Shown: positions 1 through 11,930, counted from the first letter of the stretch. The stretch: 64,000 bases of DNA from Eutypella sp. D-1 (GCA_023313575.1 JAJTTP010000019.1:186001-250000); one strand, 5' to 3'. Numbers and translations: made by a program. Notes: generated by a model from the sequence alone, not told the origin.

Positions 1-1051
1 TTTTTCCTCGTGCTAGGCCGCTGCCACGATGTCTAAACGGCAATCTCGGCGGGCTCTTCGACTCTTCGACTCAGGGATCCATCGGCCACCCCTGCTTGTC
101 TCCCCCTTGTACTCTCGCGCCCAATATCCGTAGGCTCTACTGGGCTCGCTTCTTCAGGAGATACCAGGTGGTTACCCGCAAGCCAGACATTTTACCACTA
201 TACAATCTGCCGCTGAACGTGCTGCAGAAGCCGCCGGGTAAGGGCAGGGGCCAGGTTCCATATATCTTGGTATGATCTACGGGGGAATCGCCTGATATTT
301 TTTTCTCTTCGCTTTCGAGACTTGGCGGATCTCGTTCCTGTACAGGCATACAGGGCTTGTGCACCCCTTCTTTCTCTGTGGTGTCTCTTGTGGTGGTGGG
401 TTCCCACATCCCGATTTCATGCATGAGAAGGCCGTGATCCCCTCTTGCTTCCTTCCCGCTCGCATCGTTCCCCTTCTCGAAACTAATTCCCCCAACGAGG
501 CAAAATTACCGTGTTGTTGTTGTTTTTTTTCTCTTCCTCTTCACTTCTACCCTCGTCGTCGCTGGTTCGCCATCCACGCCGATTGTCTGTTGACCGACCT
601 AGGCCAAACAGTATTTTGTTTTCTCTCATTTTTTTCGAATAATAATTAGACCGACCCTTTCGTTTCTCACTCCCTCACGCGTGCCCTTCAACCCGCTATG
701 CATCATTAACAGAGTTGAACAGCCGCTTTCCCTCCCTTCCCTCCCCGATTCTCCCGACGCTCATTTCGATACGCATTTCGCGCATTCAGCAGGCTCTGAA
801 TTAACTCACTCTGACGAACGAAGGGGAAAACGAACGCACTGACGGTACGAAGGATATATATATACCAAGCAGTGGAGGATATTCTTAATTGAAGAGGCGG
901 AGTAGTTTGGTCGACTGAATCGGGTGGTGATAGCGCGTGGAAAAGAGAGTGTGTTTGGGAAAAACTTCCGACTCGAGCGACGATTATAACGCGATCGAAT
1001 TTCTAATACGGACGAAGCAACACTCACCACTTCCTTTTCCATTCCTTCAAA
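1..1051 (+). promoter_or_regulatory. Upstream region and leader of noxB
   Basis: No convincing gene is seen here; the open frames are short and start without ATG or lack recognisable sequence. The stretch is pyrimidine-rich in its middle part. A TATA-like run (TATATATATA) lies at 855-864, about 190 bases before the noxB start codon, and is the best candidate core promoter element. The remainder probably holds upstream control sequence, but no specific binding site can be assigned. Confidence 0.45.
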
Positions 1052-2965
1052 ATGTCAAGTTTCGACTACTCGGAGAAGCCTACGGAGCGGTCAAGATGGA
1101 CGCCGTTAACGAGGATGTTGCTTTCGGGAGAGATGACGCAGGAGAAACAGAAGGAGTTGACAGCTCGGGAAAAGTTCGACCGGTGGATGATTAACGAGGG
1201 TTACCGGAGATTGTGCGTACCGCATCCAATATGAAAATGCGTGAGTTGCTACGGCGGGAGCGAGATGTACTAACCAGATTCCTTTTGCCAGCTTCGTGTT
1301 CGTGTTCGTGGCCCTCCATGCCCTCGTTTTCTCCTTCGGCTTCGTCCATTATTCCCTCAAGGACAATTTACAGAAAGCGCGAGATATCTTCGGGCCGACA
1401 CTCATGATCGCGCGTTCGGCAGCGCTGGTGCTCCACGTCGACGTGGCGCTGGTTCTCTTCCCCGTGTGCCGGACCTTCATATCATATGCCCGGCGGACGC
1501 CGCTCAACGGTATCATCCAGTTCGACAAGAACATCACGTTCCACATCACGACGGCGTGGTCGATCTTCTTTTTCTCCTGGGTGCACACCATCGCGCATTG
1601 GGTCAACTTCGCGCTGGTGGCCGCCAAGAACGGACTGGGCTTCTACGGGTGGCTCGTGGCCAACCTCGCGTCCGGCCCGGGCTGGACGGGGTACTTCATG
1701 TTGATCGCGCTGACGGGCATGGTGCTGACGTCGTACGAGAAGCCGCGCCGGGCCAACTACGAGCGCTTCTGGTACACGCACCACATGTTCATCGTGTTCT
1801 TCATGTTCTGGTCGATCCACGGCGCCTTCTGCATGATCCAGCCCGACTTCGCGCCCTTCTGCGTCTCCATCGGCTCGAGCTCAATCGGCGTCTTCTGGCA
1901 ATTCTGGACCTGGGGCGGCTACGTGTACCTGGCGGAGCGCATCGCGCGCGAGCTGCGCGGCCGCGACAAGACTTACATCTCCAAGGTCATCCAGCACCCC
2001 AGCAACGTCTGCGAGATCCAGATCAAGAAGGAGAACACCAAGACCCGCGCCGGCCAGTACATCTTCTTCTGCTGCCCCGAGGTCTCCCTGTGGCAGTACC
2101 ACCCCTTCACCCTCACTAGCGCCCCCGAGGAGGACTACATCTCCATCCACGTACGCTGCGTCGGCGACTTCACGAGGACCCTCGCTAAGACCCTCGGCTG
2201 CGAGTTCGACCGCAAAGCAGGCGGCGGCGGTGGCAAGGACGCGTCCAAGGTTGTCGGTGTGGACGGACAAAACAACGAGGTGGACCCGGCCCTGAAGCGG
2301 GTGCTCCCGCGGGTGTACATCGACGGACCTTTCGGATCAGCATCGGAGGACGTGTTCAAGTACGAGGTATCGGTACTGGTTGGTGCGGGTATCGGTGTGA
2401 CGCCGTTCGCGTCGATCCTCAAGTCGATCTGGTATCGGATGAACTACCCGCAGCAGAAGACGCGGCTGTCCAAGGTGTACTTCTTCTGGATCTGCCGTGA
2501 CTTCGGCTCGTTCGAGTGGTTCCGCTCGCTGCTTATGGCCATCGAGGCCCAGGACGTCGACGGCCACATCGAGATCCACACCTACCTGACGGCCAAGATC
2601 AAGGCCGACGACGCCACCAACATCATGATCAACGACGCCAACGCCGACAAGGACACCATCACCGGCCTCCGCAGCCCTACCAACTTCGGCCGCCCCAACT
2701 GGGACATGATTTTCCGCGGCATCCGCAAGCTGCACTCCCCCGCCGAGGCCGGTGTCTTCTTCTGTGGCCCCAAGGGTCTCGGTAGTGCCCTGCACATCTT
2801 CTGTAATAAGTACAGCGAGCCTGGGTAAGTTTCTATTCCGCGTCTCATCCGCGATCTAACCCCCCCCCCCCCCCTCCTTTTTTCTTTCGATGTATAGAAT
2901 AAGCCAGTACTGACCATACTTTCCCGCGCAGCTTCTCTTTCGTCTGGGGCAAGGAGAACTTCTAG
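1052..2965 (+). CDS. noxB: NADPH oxidase, NoxB/Nox2 type (join 1052..1212, 1292..2824, 2932..2965)
   Basis: Membrane flavocytochrome that moves electrons from NADPH through FAD and two hemes to oxygen, giving superoxide. The spliced product is 575 residues. An N-terminal extension of about 53 residues precedes the first helix; that extension and the absence of EF hands point to NoxB rather than NoxA or NoxC. The heme-ligand histidine pairs fit gp91phox spacing: H138/H152 (ITFH, VHTIAH) and H217/H230. The FAD motif HPFTLTSAP follows, then NADPH-binding GAGIGVTPFASIL and FFCGPKGLG, and the usual C terminus FVWGKENF, encoded by the tiny third exon. Intron 1 has a clear branch site (CTAAC at about 1270) and intron 2 carries a 15-base C run at 2860-2874. 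Family knowledge: fungal Nox2 enzymes act with NoxR and Rac in ascospore germination and appressorium function. Confidence 0.95.
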
Positions 2966-3958
2966 ACGCGCCCGTGCACAGATACCTGGTAGACGGAGGA
3001 AGGTGGATGGAAGCGATACGGGTCTGAGCTGGACTCAAGTCGCCGATGATGAAGCATACTACGAGCCGGCGAGCGGGGAGGAGAGGTCACGGCTTAATTC
3101 TCCAACCGGGCGGCGGGTTCGAACACAAATCTACCCCTGGTTCCACGCCGCGACCTCTCCGGTGCGGTAGAGAGATAGGGGTTGTCGGGGAACTAAAGGC
3201 GCAGTTGGCGCATGTGTAAGAATACCCGGAGAGGAGCCAGTCAGCCAGTCAGTCAACCCAGCCTGAAACCGAACCTCCTACCAGCCAAAAAAAACAAACA
3301 AACCATATATTCACCAGTACATACATTGTAACGTAGACATTTCCTATTATTATCTGTTGCCGCCCTGTTGTTTTTTTTGAATTGTCGCCCTCCTGTCTTC
3401 GCCCTGTGGTCCGTCAGTATATGTATCGTTCTGTAGGTAGCTAGTTAGCGCTCTTGATTCGTGATCTATTAATAGAAGGGAAAAAGTAAGGTCATCAATG
3501 TCGGAGGTCCCGTCACGTGCTGAACCAATTGAATATAAGTATACAGAATTCAATACCCTGGACCTCATAGGGACGAAGCAAAGTGTCCAAATGCTTTTAA
3601 ACCTGTATGGCTTTGCAGGGGATCTTGAGGGCCAGTCATACAATGTCCCTGGAAGATGGTTATGGGTATTGTAGGTAAGGAGAAAAGGGGGTTCGTTTGG
3701 ATATTGCATTAGGTATGTGTGGCGTTGTGCCATTTGTTCTCTATGGACTAAGAGAGGCAAATTGCCCCAGAGGATAAACGGGACGCAATAGGTGTTTACA
3801 CCGGTGTACATATACAATATTCAATTCCTCGAGAACCCCCGTGAGCCACCTTGATGAGATAAAACGATGTTCTAAACACTTCCAGCGCTAACTATACTTC
3901 GAGTTTGAAGGATGCAAGTCATGCCATGTCAGACTACGCGCGGGGCCGAGCGATGCCA
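2966..3958. other. Intergenic region between convergent noxB and 3-beta-HSD-like gene
   Basis: This holds the 3' ends of two convergent genes. AT-rich stretches near 3285-3350 are plausible polyadenylation signals for noxB. A minus-strand open frame at 3350-3817 has no recognisable domain and poor codon character, so it is not called. Nothing else is seen. Confidence 0.4.
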
Positions 3959-5648
3959 TCATCGCGACTCCCGTTCGTCTATGCTCGCGCTCACGCTCCC
4001 GTTCACCACACCATTAATCGCGCCATTGACGATCCCATTCAGCGGCACGAGCTTCCTGATCTTATCTGCCAGGGACACGGAGGTGGTGTACGCCTTCCTG
4101 ATCTTGCGGCTGCCACTCTCGCTGCCGCCGCCGAGGTGCTCATCATTCCACTCGAGGACCTCGAGGACCATGCCCTCGAGCGTGGTCAGGAGGCCGACAT
4201 AGCCGAGTCCGCCCTCCGACACGGGCTTCCTGGCCTCGGCGTCCGAGGCGACGAGGTGCGTTATGATGGAGAAGAGGCCCGGCTTCAGGAGTCTGAGGTC
4301 GCCGCTGAGCTCGGGGAGGACTCTCCCGAGGAAGGGAAGCTGGTATGGCAGTTCCGAGTACAGCTCCATGGCGTGCGAGAGCAGGAGCATGAGCACCGGC
4401 GGCACCTGGATAGTGCGGAACTGGTGGATCGACAGCGTCTTGATGACCGAGTACAAGTCCCTATATGTAATCGGCGGATTCGGATCGGTTACCACGAAGG
4501 GCCTGCCGGCGCACTTCGCGCTCTGTGCTGGGGGCGATGCAAGCGCCGCTTCATGATGGAGATGCGCAACTGCTACGTTCGCGCCGTGAACAAAGCTCTG
4601 GACAATGTGAGGAACCCACCTAGAAACAGAACGTGAGTGCGCGCGCTTGTATTGGTATGGGTAGTAGGTTGAGTAACTTACGTTGGGAAGACGGCTCGAG
4701 TCAAGGGGTCACCAAGCGTGTTGTCGGTGGGATTTCCATACACGCCGTTCGCGGGGCGGATGCAACCGGTGCGAAATGTCTCGGTGTTCTGGGAGCACAC
4801 GAATCTCTCGGCGACGGCCTTGGAGCGCGGGTAGTTCCCGAAGAAGCCGCCCTTTCCCCTGAGCGGCTCGTAGAAGTCCCTCTCGTCGAGGACCTGCCAG
4901 AAATTCTCGGGCGAGGCCGCCCACGGCGCGACCCACGGCACCACGGGCCGGATGCAGATAGAACCGGACGACGTGGAGCTGAAGATGTCGGCGCCGGCAT
5001 CGCGCGCGGCCTCTAGCACGTTCTTGGTCCCGAGAACGTTCACGGTCGCGGGAAAGGAGTAGTGGCGCTCCGCCCTCTCCGAGGCTAGGATGACCGCCGC
5101 GGTGTGGAACACAGTTAGAGGAAGGTGCTCGACCGAAGGATGCCAGGGTCGAGCGAATGCAGCCGCTACGGATGATGGCGAGACGATGTCTGTCCGGAGA
5201 AACTCCACTTCCGCGGCCGGACCGTCCCGCATGTCGTTCCGCTCCGACCGGCGGATGTCGAGGATGCGGATACTCTCGGGTGGGTTGCCCCTAGCCAAGA
5301 GCTGGAGCACGATGAACCCGCCAACAAGTCCTGTGTGATGATGATGATTAATCCGTCGCCCCGGAGGTCGCGTCCGGGCTTGGCTTGCTTACCAGAGCCG
5401 CCGGTGACTACATAGCGCCGGTCCAATCTGGGAGGGAGTCTATCATTATAACTAATTGGCGTCTTTTCCAGCCTCTTGTATGTTTCTTTTAGTTGGTCCC
5501 GTGTCCACCGAGGACTGGAAAGCTTCTTGACCTCATCTGGGGTGCGACGTAGGAGCTGGTCGATGCGAATCAAATAAAGAATTAGTAGTAAGAGAGCGGC
5601 TAATGCAGCTGATCGCGCATGGGATTCCCAGTCCCCGCGATCTGACAT
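3959..5648 (-). CDS. 3-beta-hydroxysteroid dehydrogenase/isomerase-family protein (exons 5648..5393, 5330..4682, 4619..3959)
   Basis: NAD(P)-dependent dehydrogenase of the extended SDR superfamily, 521 residues after splicing. An N-terminal hydrophobic helix (about residues 14-28) suggests membrane anchoring, probably in the ER. The dinucleotide motif TGGSGLVGG (82-90) is split by intron 1, and the active-site YxxxK is seen as NYPRSK (Y252, K256). Both introns are 62 bases with GTAAGC/GTAAGT donors. Family members act on sterol or other 3-hydroxy substrates, such as the ERG26-type C3 dehydrogenase; the long C-terminal part here resembles the broader fungal 3-beta-HSD-like group more than a housekeeping Erg26, so the substrate is unknown. 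It lies beside a hydrolase, a Zn2Cys6 regulator and an SDR, consistent with a metabolic cluster. Confidence 0.88.
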
Positions 5649-6335
5649 GGCTGCCAGCTTGACGGTAATAGGGTGTAATATGTTGTGTCGCGTATAAACA
5701 GAATCCTAGGGGCCTATGTAGGCAAGTAGATAGGTAGATCGAGATGTATTAGGTGAGACATGCAGTTGGGTTATTGTCAATTCTCAGTGGAGGTGCACTA
5801 CTAGACTCTAGAGTGAAAGGCCGACATGATTAGTATACAAAGGTGAGTGATAAGTCTGGTTTTGACGGTCGCAAAGGCTGATGTCATACATGGCTTTATT
5901 ATCTCATCATTCAGCTGGTCGTAGTCTACAAGGTCGATACGTATGTATTAAGCGGTTAGTTATCCCTTCCCGCCGATGTCACCCGAAGGTGCCGAGATTA
6001 TCAACATCCTTTTAACTTTTAGGGAATTAGCGACTGTAGCCAACTGGGCTCAAGGGGAAAGGGATATGCCCAGTGGGTTTGGCCGAACGGTTCGGATCGT
6101 CCACATGCGTTCCTGCATGTACTAGGATAATATACCTCCGTAAATACTAAGCAGGTATGATCGCATACGACATAAGCGGGGTTGAATATGCTGACTCGAC
6201 ATCTAAAATGTAAGCAGGACAAACCCAAAGCTGACACTTCAAGACAAGAGACTATTAGTATAATGTGAGGGCCATCGTAAACAGTGTGACCGTGATGCAA
6301 TCGCGTCTGGAGTACTTAGCAACTTAGATAGTCAT
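5649..6335. promoter_or_regulatory. Divergent promoter between 3-beta-HSD-like gene and secreted hydrolase
   Basis: No gene is seen. The two flanking genes are transcribed away from this segment, so it should contain both promoters. No TATA box or known operator could be picked out with confidence. Confidence 0.4.
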
Positions 6336-7632
6336 TTGATTTCACGATTCTGCCGTGTTTGGCGTTGTTTCATGTCTGCTTCTTTATTTATGCGTTGTCG
6401 CAAGCTGCTGCTTCTCTCGGCGGTAGCTTCCGTCATGATCTGCGTACCCGCCGATGCGACGCCTCACACTAGGGAGGTCTTCTTCGCCGGAGGTCAATAC
6501 GCCGAAGTTGAACCCGGCGACCATGTCCTACAGGGCCAGATGTACGTCGAGCACCTCGCGCCGCTCGGCCCCGCGACACAGCCCTTCCCCATGATTTTCA
6601 TCCACGGGGCGACCCGCACAGGCGTTGTGAGTACCTGACAGGTGCACGAGGAGGGGCTCTTCCGTGCATATTACTAGTGTTAGTAATACTAATCGAGAGA
6701 TGCGTTAAATCCAGGACTGGCTGACCAAGCCCGATGGCCAGCCGGGGTGGACCGACTACTTCCTTGCGCGAGGGCACGAGTGCTACATCGTAGACCTACC
6801 GTATCAAGGACGAAGTGCACTAGGCCCGCCGACGACGCCGCCACGGCGTCTACGCCACTTCAGCGCCGAGAACGCGGAACAGCGGTTCACGGCGCCGAAG
6901 GCATTCGGGCTCTGGCCGCAGGCGGCACTACACACGCGGTGGCCGGGGTCTGGGCGCAGAGGGGACGCGACGTTCGACCGGTTTTTCGCGGCGGGCGCGC
7001 ACCTCATCGACGACGCGGTGTTCCTGCAGGAAGCGGCACGCGACGCCCTCGTCGCCCTCGTCGACCGCATCGCGCGCCCCGTCGTCCTCGTCGGCCACTC
7101 GAACGGTGGTCCTCCGCTGTGGCTGATCTCTGACGCGCGCCCAGGGTCCGTGCGCGCCGTCGTCGCCCTCGAGCCTCTCGGCCCAGCATTCGCGAATGAC
7201 ACCGCCGGCGCCCCGGCCGATGCCCGGCCGTACGGCCTCACCAATATCCCCATTACTTATGACCCGCCGGTGGAAGATCCCTCCGTCGACCTCAAAAAGG
7301 TCGTGCGGGCATCGAACTCATCGGATCTGGCGGACTGTATGCTCCAAGTGGAACCAGCCCGGGGGTGGCCTAACCTGGCTGGCCTCCCGGTCTTGGTGGT
7401 CACGGGCCAGGCTTCGTACCATGCTCGATACGACTGGGGTACAGTCGAATTCCTCAAACAGGTCGGAGTCGACGTCGAACATCTCCAACTTGAGGCCGTT
7501 AATATCACTGGGAATGGGCATTTCATGTTCATGGAGACGAACAGTGACGACATTGCCGAAAAGGTAGATGAATGGCTTCAGTCTAAGAAGCCCAGCCATT
7601 CTCATTTTCGCACTATTGCCCCGGACTCATAG
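6336..7632 (+). CDS. Secreted or membrane-anchored alpha/beta hydrolase (join 6336..6626, 6715..7632)
   Basis: Serine hydrolase of the alpha/beta fold, 402 residues if the first ATG is used. The nucleophile elbow is GHSNGG (S226); a downstream NITGNGHFM supplies the likely catalytic histidine (about H366) and IFIHGA (about residue 90) is the oxyanion-side loop. The N terminus has a hydrophobic signal segment (LLLLSAVASVMICVPADA). In-frame ATGs at 6372 and 6390 would give a more standard signal peptide, so the start is uncertain. The single intron (6627-6714) is in phase 0, with a GTGAGT donor and TACTAAT branch site. The pattern resembles fungal secreted esterases of unknown substrate. It is divergent from the 3-beta-HSD-like gene and convergent with the regulator gene. 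Confidence 0.85.
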
Positions 7633-8128
7633 CACATCTACCCCGACCGCTATGCACGATCAGTGATGATTGTCATGTTCAATATTCGAGGCTGCATCGC
7701 TCTGTTCAGTCCTGTAGCTCGCTCTCATGCATCTATCATACACACGGATAATTTTAGAATAACTTACGTGATCACGGCGGTAGGCCTATCGTGACGGTGT
7801 ATTTAACTATCAGGTGCTACATAAATCAAGTAAACCAGTCTTGGTACGGCTTCAGGGCAAAACCAAGCAAAGGTCTATCTTTTTAGAAATCAAAAGCATA
7901 TACTTGTAAACAGAAAACCAGGTTTTTATGCTTTAAGAATACTTCTTTCATTGCGGTTTTAGAGGCTATGAATTCTAGTTTATTATACTTCGGGTAACAC
8001 TTTATCAAGTAGATCCGTCTGTAGGGATTTGATATCTTAACTGTCTAGCACTATGATACACCAATTTCTTTTTTCCAAGTGCCCTTTCTATATGTAACAT
8101 CCCGCAATTCGAGAGGAAAAGCCTACAC
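7633..8128. other. Intergenic, convergent gene ends
   Basis: AT-rich spacer with the presumed 3' untranslated regions of the hydrolase and the regulator. No gene or repeat is seen. Confidence 0.4.
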
Positions 8129-10069
8129 TCAGCTGGATACACTCCCCGACTCGACGTACGCAAAACCCTGCGGATATTGTTTGAGATACGATGCCGTTTC
8201 GAGGTCCCGCGAAGATAGATAATGTGTTGGGATGGGGAGGTCGCACCAGGGTAGGCGAAGCACGTCCATATTACCGAACGTCGCGTTTTGGTAGTCCTCA
8301 ACAAGTTGGCGGTCGCTCGGCTGTACCGTGTATGCCCCGAGAAGCGCCTGGCAATACACCAGATTCGCGTTGTGCTTTGCAGGCGATTCCGTTCCTGGTG
8401 TCGCCTGACTGCTGTAGGATGCGTGGTGGTACTGTTGGTACCACCGAATGGTAGTCTCGAGTGTAAAGGTACTGACTAAGGACCCGAAGCTCTGCCACAT
8501 GTTCTGGCAGCAGAATTCGCCATACGTAGTTATCTTATCCGCCAATTGGCGGCCCTCTTTATGGATTGAAGCCACGGTGAGCATCTGGGCTGGACAATCA
8601 TTATCACTATCCAAGTCGTCGAGTCCCAGAGTATTCTGCAACGTTTCGAGCTCGTGGCGTAGGGCATCGTCGTCGAGAATTGCCATGTACAATGTCAACA
8701 GGACGGTCCAGTACAGATGCATGAGCCTGGCATTCTGGACGCTGTCGAAAGTGACCGACACGTCCTTCGGTATCTTGCTCGGGTATCCCCGAAGAGATGC
8801 GTGGTTCGGGAGACGCGTGACCTTCAACGGCCCATATGGCAGTGATACCCGGGCATCCTCTTCCCATTTCTTGAGCTTCTGGACATGCTCGATCAGACGA
8901 CACAGAGTCTCCCTGGTGCGTTGGGATCCCGGCGGCTCAGCTGATATTCGCAGGGAGTCGACCTCCTCGAGCAAGCCCGTGGCCTGCAACGAAAGATCCA
9001 GAAATTTGTGGAATTGATTCTTCGGGGAACGCGCAAATGGAATTGTCCTCCACATAAGGGCCGCGGCGCAAGCCTTGCGCCGTTGTCTGATGCCCTGTAT
9101 CATCTGCAATCATAGAGTCAGAATAGTGCTCACTGAATGGAGGGGAAGGCGGAAGGGTGTCGGTAAACGCACGTAGATCATGCGGATGAAGGAGTAAATC
9201 TGCAGGTACGGCTCGCCGGCGACCATCTCGGGGCCTAGGAGGCGCAGGTTAGATGCGATGCCGGACATATGACACAGCCAACCGTGGCTAGACTCGGACC
9301 CAAATTCGAAGAGTTCGTAAAGGGTGAAGATGGCGGTGGTGGCGAGAACCTGTAGCGGTGCGTGGCTTTGAATGTCGGTTCGGAGCTGGCACACAGCCGC
9401 GTTGTACAGCTGCAGCCCTTTGTCGACGAGCCGCGGCTCCCCGTCGGCGTGGCCCGCCCACCCGATCGCCAAGGCGGACATGGCAAGGGGCAAGGCATCA
9501 ACCTCCTTGTCCATCGGCATCAGCGCGCGAAGCCATGATAGAGGCACCTCCTGCGTGGCTTCGGTCGGGAGGCTATGACTGAGGAAGTCGGCCAAGATTT
9601 CGTCATGTGACCATGACTGAAAATGCAGAGGAAGGGGAGGGATATTTGGTATGGATCTGGCGCGCTTCAAACATCGGGCTTTGGATGCTGCCCGAGGAAG
9701 TAGTTTACGACTGTCACGTATCCGGGATACGGAATGCGCATGTCGGAAGTTGGCTTCAGGACAGAATCGAGTGTCACATTGGTTCTTGATTACCAAGGGA
9801 CGAGCGAGGCTGATCTTCGACCCAATATTATCCTTCCTTGGGGATGGATCAAAGTCGGTTGAAGATCTGTTCAGGAAGGTCGCTGGCCCCCTGGACCATT
9901 GACACACCCGAGCCCCTTTACGACATTGGCCGCATCTCGGTCTCTGCTCATCGCACTATGCATTGTCAGCGTTCTGAAGGGATAACTAGGGGTTGGCGTT
10001 GATTAGGCGGACTTTGATCTTCTTGCCGCGACATGTATTGCACTTGTTTGTAGTGGCAACGCCAACCAT
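8129..10069 (-). CDS. Zn2Cys6 transcription factor with fungal-specific regulatory domain (exons 10069..10013, 9955..9173, 9103..8129)
   Basis: DNA-binding transcription factor, 604 residues. The zinc cluster spans residues 10-37 with spacing C-x2-C-x6-C-x6-C-x2-C-x6-C: CNTC, RGKKIK, C, then DEQRPR, C, GQ, C, RKGARV, C. A 57-base intron (9956-10012) cuts between KIK and CDEQ. Without it the frame runs into a stop and the gene appears to start at a GTG (9907) with no zinc cluster. The donor GTCCGC is weak but the acceptor (GCATAG) and branch (CTGAC) are good, and the join restores every cysteine. A second intron lies at 9104-9172. The body resembles the Fungal_trans_2 (PF11951) regulatory family. 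Flanking hydrolase, SDR and thioesterase genes are plausible targets. Confidence 0.9.
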
Positions 10070-10616
10070 GACACTCGGTGATATCGATTTGAGTCACCCT
10101 CAAGTTGGCCAGAATTCGCTCGGGTTTACTGCTTGCCTGATGCCCCTGGGCTAAAGCTCTGCGTTACTACCTGCGTCCTAGAGTCCTACTTTCACCTCGA
10201 ATCAATAGTTCCTTTCTTCTGATGAATTGGATTCATGATGCACGGAGATAACTCATCACGTACGTGCCGATATGGCTTTTCATAAGTTTATTATAAATCA
10301 TGTCTCGGACACCTGGGCAGGACATGTGTGTAAAGAGCAACATCACCCCTTTTAGCGTGGCATCTAGATATTCCTAAGTTGTCGTCATCTACATAGTACT
10401 CAGTTGAGATGAGTACCTTGGAAGCTGATATCCAGTGGCAAGGTACTCGCGATGGAGTCCAGCTTAGGTACCTATATCAAAGGGGCTCAGATACACTATT
10501 CTTCTTTTGGACACATTTTGCGAAATATGCATTAGCCCTTGAGCGCTTGGCTAGACTGCCTAAGACTGCCTGGACAGCACACTCTAGATAGGACCCAGTA
10601 TCTCCTCACTGTAGGG

Positions 10617-10655
10617 GGAGTTAGGTGGGGTGACCGCGCTAACCCCGCTAACTCC
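10617..10655. promoter_or_regulatory. Imperfect dyad and CCGCT repeats, possible regulator binding site
   Basis: The left arm GGAGTTAGGTGGGGT (10617-10631) pairs with ACCCC-G-CTAACTCC (10642-10655), interrupted by one mismatch/gap. Further CCGCT copies continue to about 10672. CCG-type triplets in symmetrical arrangement are typical of Zn2Cys6 targets, and the site lies between the regulator and the SDR. The binding role is inference. Confidence 0.35.
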
Positions 10656-10948
10656 GCTACCGCTCAACCGCTATATCGTATCCTTACTGATTGTACATAA
10701 TCACCCGTGCGTACCAGTCAACCAGTCAACCTGTAATTTTTAGTGTTGAAGGGAGTAAACATTAGGAGGACAGTAAATTCAGCTACCTACCTATATATAT
10801 ACTCAGGTAGTAAGGATAGAAAACAAGCCAGAGAATAGCATCAAAGGCCATGGTTATGACATGATACGGCTAGAACACTAAACTATCAAGCACCTCCCGA
10901 CTCAGTTGCGGAGTCACTGTTTGTCATCGTGACACCAATCCCATACCT

Positions 10949-10956
10949 TATAAAAA
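10949..10956 (+). promoter_or_regulatory. TATA box of the SDR gene
   Basis: TATAAAAA, 78 bases upstream of the ATG at 11034. Confidence 0.55.
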
Positions 10957-11033
10957 CCACACCACCCATCTATCGACGACAAGTACCTCGAAAATTGCAA
11001 GTCGAGAAGTTTGAAAGCAGAAAACAAGCGAAG

Positions 11034-11930
11034 ATGGCACCGCTTTACAACAAAGCCCTAATCATTGGCGCGACGTCGGGCATCGGCGAGGCCCTAGCTG
11101 CAAAGCTTGTGAGCGAGGGCACCTCGGTGATCGTAACGGGACGGCGACGGGAGAGGCTGGATGCCTTCGTCTCGCAGCACGGTAAGGTAGCTGCGCCGTC
11201 GGGCTCGGCTCCGGTCTCGGTCTCGTCCGTGGTTCTCGACGTCACGCGGCTGGGCGAGATCCCGGCCTTCGCCGCTGCTGTGCTGCGCGAGCACCCGGAT
11301 CTCGACTGTATGGTTATCAACGCGGGGGTCCAGCGAGCGCACGACTTCGCGCGTCCCGAGACCGTTGATCTTGACGGCGCCTTCACTGACGAGCTGACCA
11401 CCAACTACCTGGCCCCCGTGTACTTAACCAAGGCCTTCCTGCCGCATCTGCAGAACCTAGCAAAGAGAAGCAAGGGAGGCGAGGGTGGGGGCGGGTCGAC
11501 GACGACACACTTAGTCTACATCAGCGCGTCGCTAGGCCTGATTCCCGGCCTACTGCGCACACCGGGCTACAATGCGAGTAAGGCGGCGCTGCACAGCTTC
11601 GTGATGAACGTGCGGGAGCAGCTGCGGCAGGCGGACGCGGAGGCGGGCCAGGGCTCCGTGCGGCTGGTTGAGGTCTTCCCGCCGGCCGTGCAGACGGAGC
11701 TCCACGACGAACGCCACCAGCCTGACCTGCGAGGCGGCGGTGCCCTTGGCATGCCATTGGACGAGTTCACAGAACGCGCATACTCCGGCCTCGTCCGCGG
11801 CGACGACCAGTTCGCTATCGGCCCCGCCGAGTCCCTGCTCGCCCCCGGTGGCTGGGAGGACCAACGCCAGGCTCTGTTTCATAAGCAGCATGTTGCCATC
11901 TCCGAGCTCATCTCCAAGTATCTGAAGTGA
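11034..11930 (+). CDS. Short-chain dehydrogenase/reductase (SDR), DltE-like
   Basis: Classical NAD(P)(H)-dependent oxidoreductase, single exon, 298 residues. Cofactor motif GATSGIG (12-18), then TGRRRERL (35-42), where the arginine pair suggests NADPH, INAG (95-98), and the catalytic set with S164 or S166, Y179 and K183 in GYNASKAALHSF. The open frame extends 35 codons upstream from a GTG, but the ATG at 11034 is chosen because the cofactor fold starts directly after it and a TATA box sits 78 bases away. The substrate cannot be read from sequence. It is divergent from the Zn2Cys6 regulator and convergent with the thioesterase gene, so it may be co-regulated with them. Confidence 0.9.
   Translation: MAPLYNKALIIGATSGIGEALAAKLVSEGTSVIVTGRRRERLDAFVSQHGKVAAPSGSAPVSVSSVVLDVTRLGEIPAFAAAVLREHPDLDCMVINAGVQRAHDFARPETVDLDGAFTDELTTNYLAPVYLTKAFLPHLQNLAKRSKGGEGGGGSTTTHLVYISASLGLIPGLLRTPGYNASKAALHSFVMNVREQLRQADAEAGQGSVRLVEVFPPAVQTELHDERHQPDLRGGGALGMPLDEFTERAYSGLVRGDDQFAIGPAESLLAPGGWEDQRQALFHKQHVAISELISKYLK

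Larger units (their letters stand above)
10070..11033. promoter_or_regulatory. Divergent promoter between the Zn2Cys6 regulator and the SDR
   Basis: No gene is seen. Both neighbours are transcribed outward. The segment contains an imperfect dyad at 10617-10655, several CCGCT repeats just after it, and a TATA box near the SDR, all listed separately. A short open frame at 10409-10591 has no recognisable character. Confidence 0.55.

Noticed and set aside
1466..2119. Plus-strand 217-codon frame inside noxB
   Set aside because: Out-of-frame shadow of the NADPH oxidase exon, rich in Arg/His from GC-rich codons.
3108..3130. GGTTCGAAC sequence resembling a tRNA B box
   Set aside because: The flanking bases do not form the T-stem or an acceptor stem, so no tRNA can be folded.
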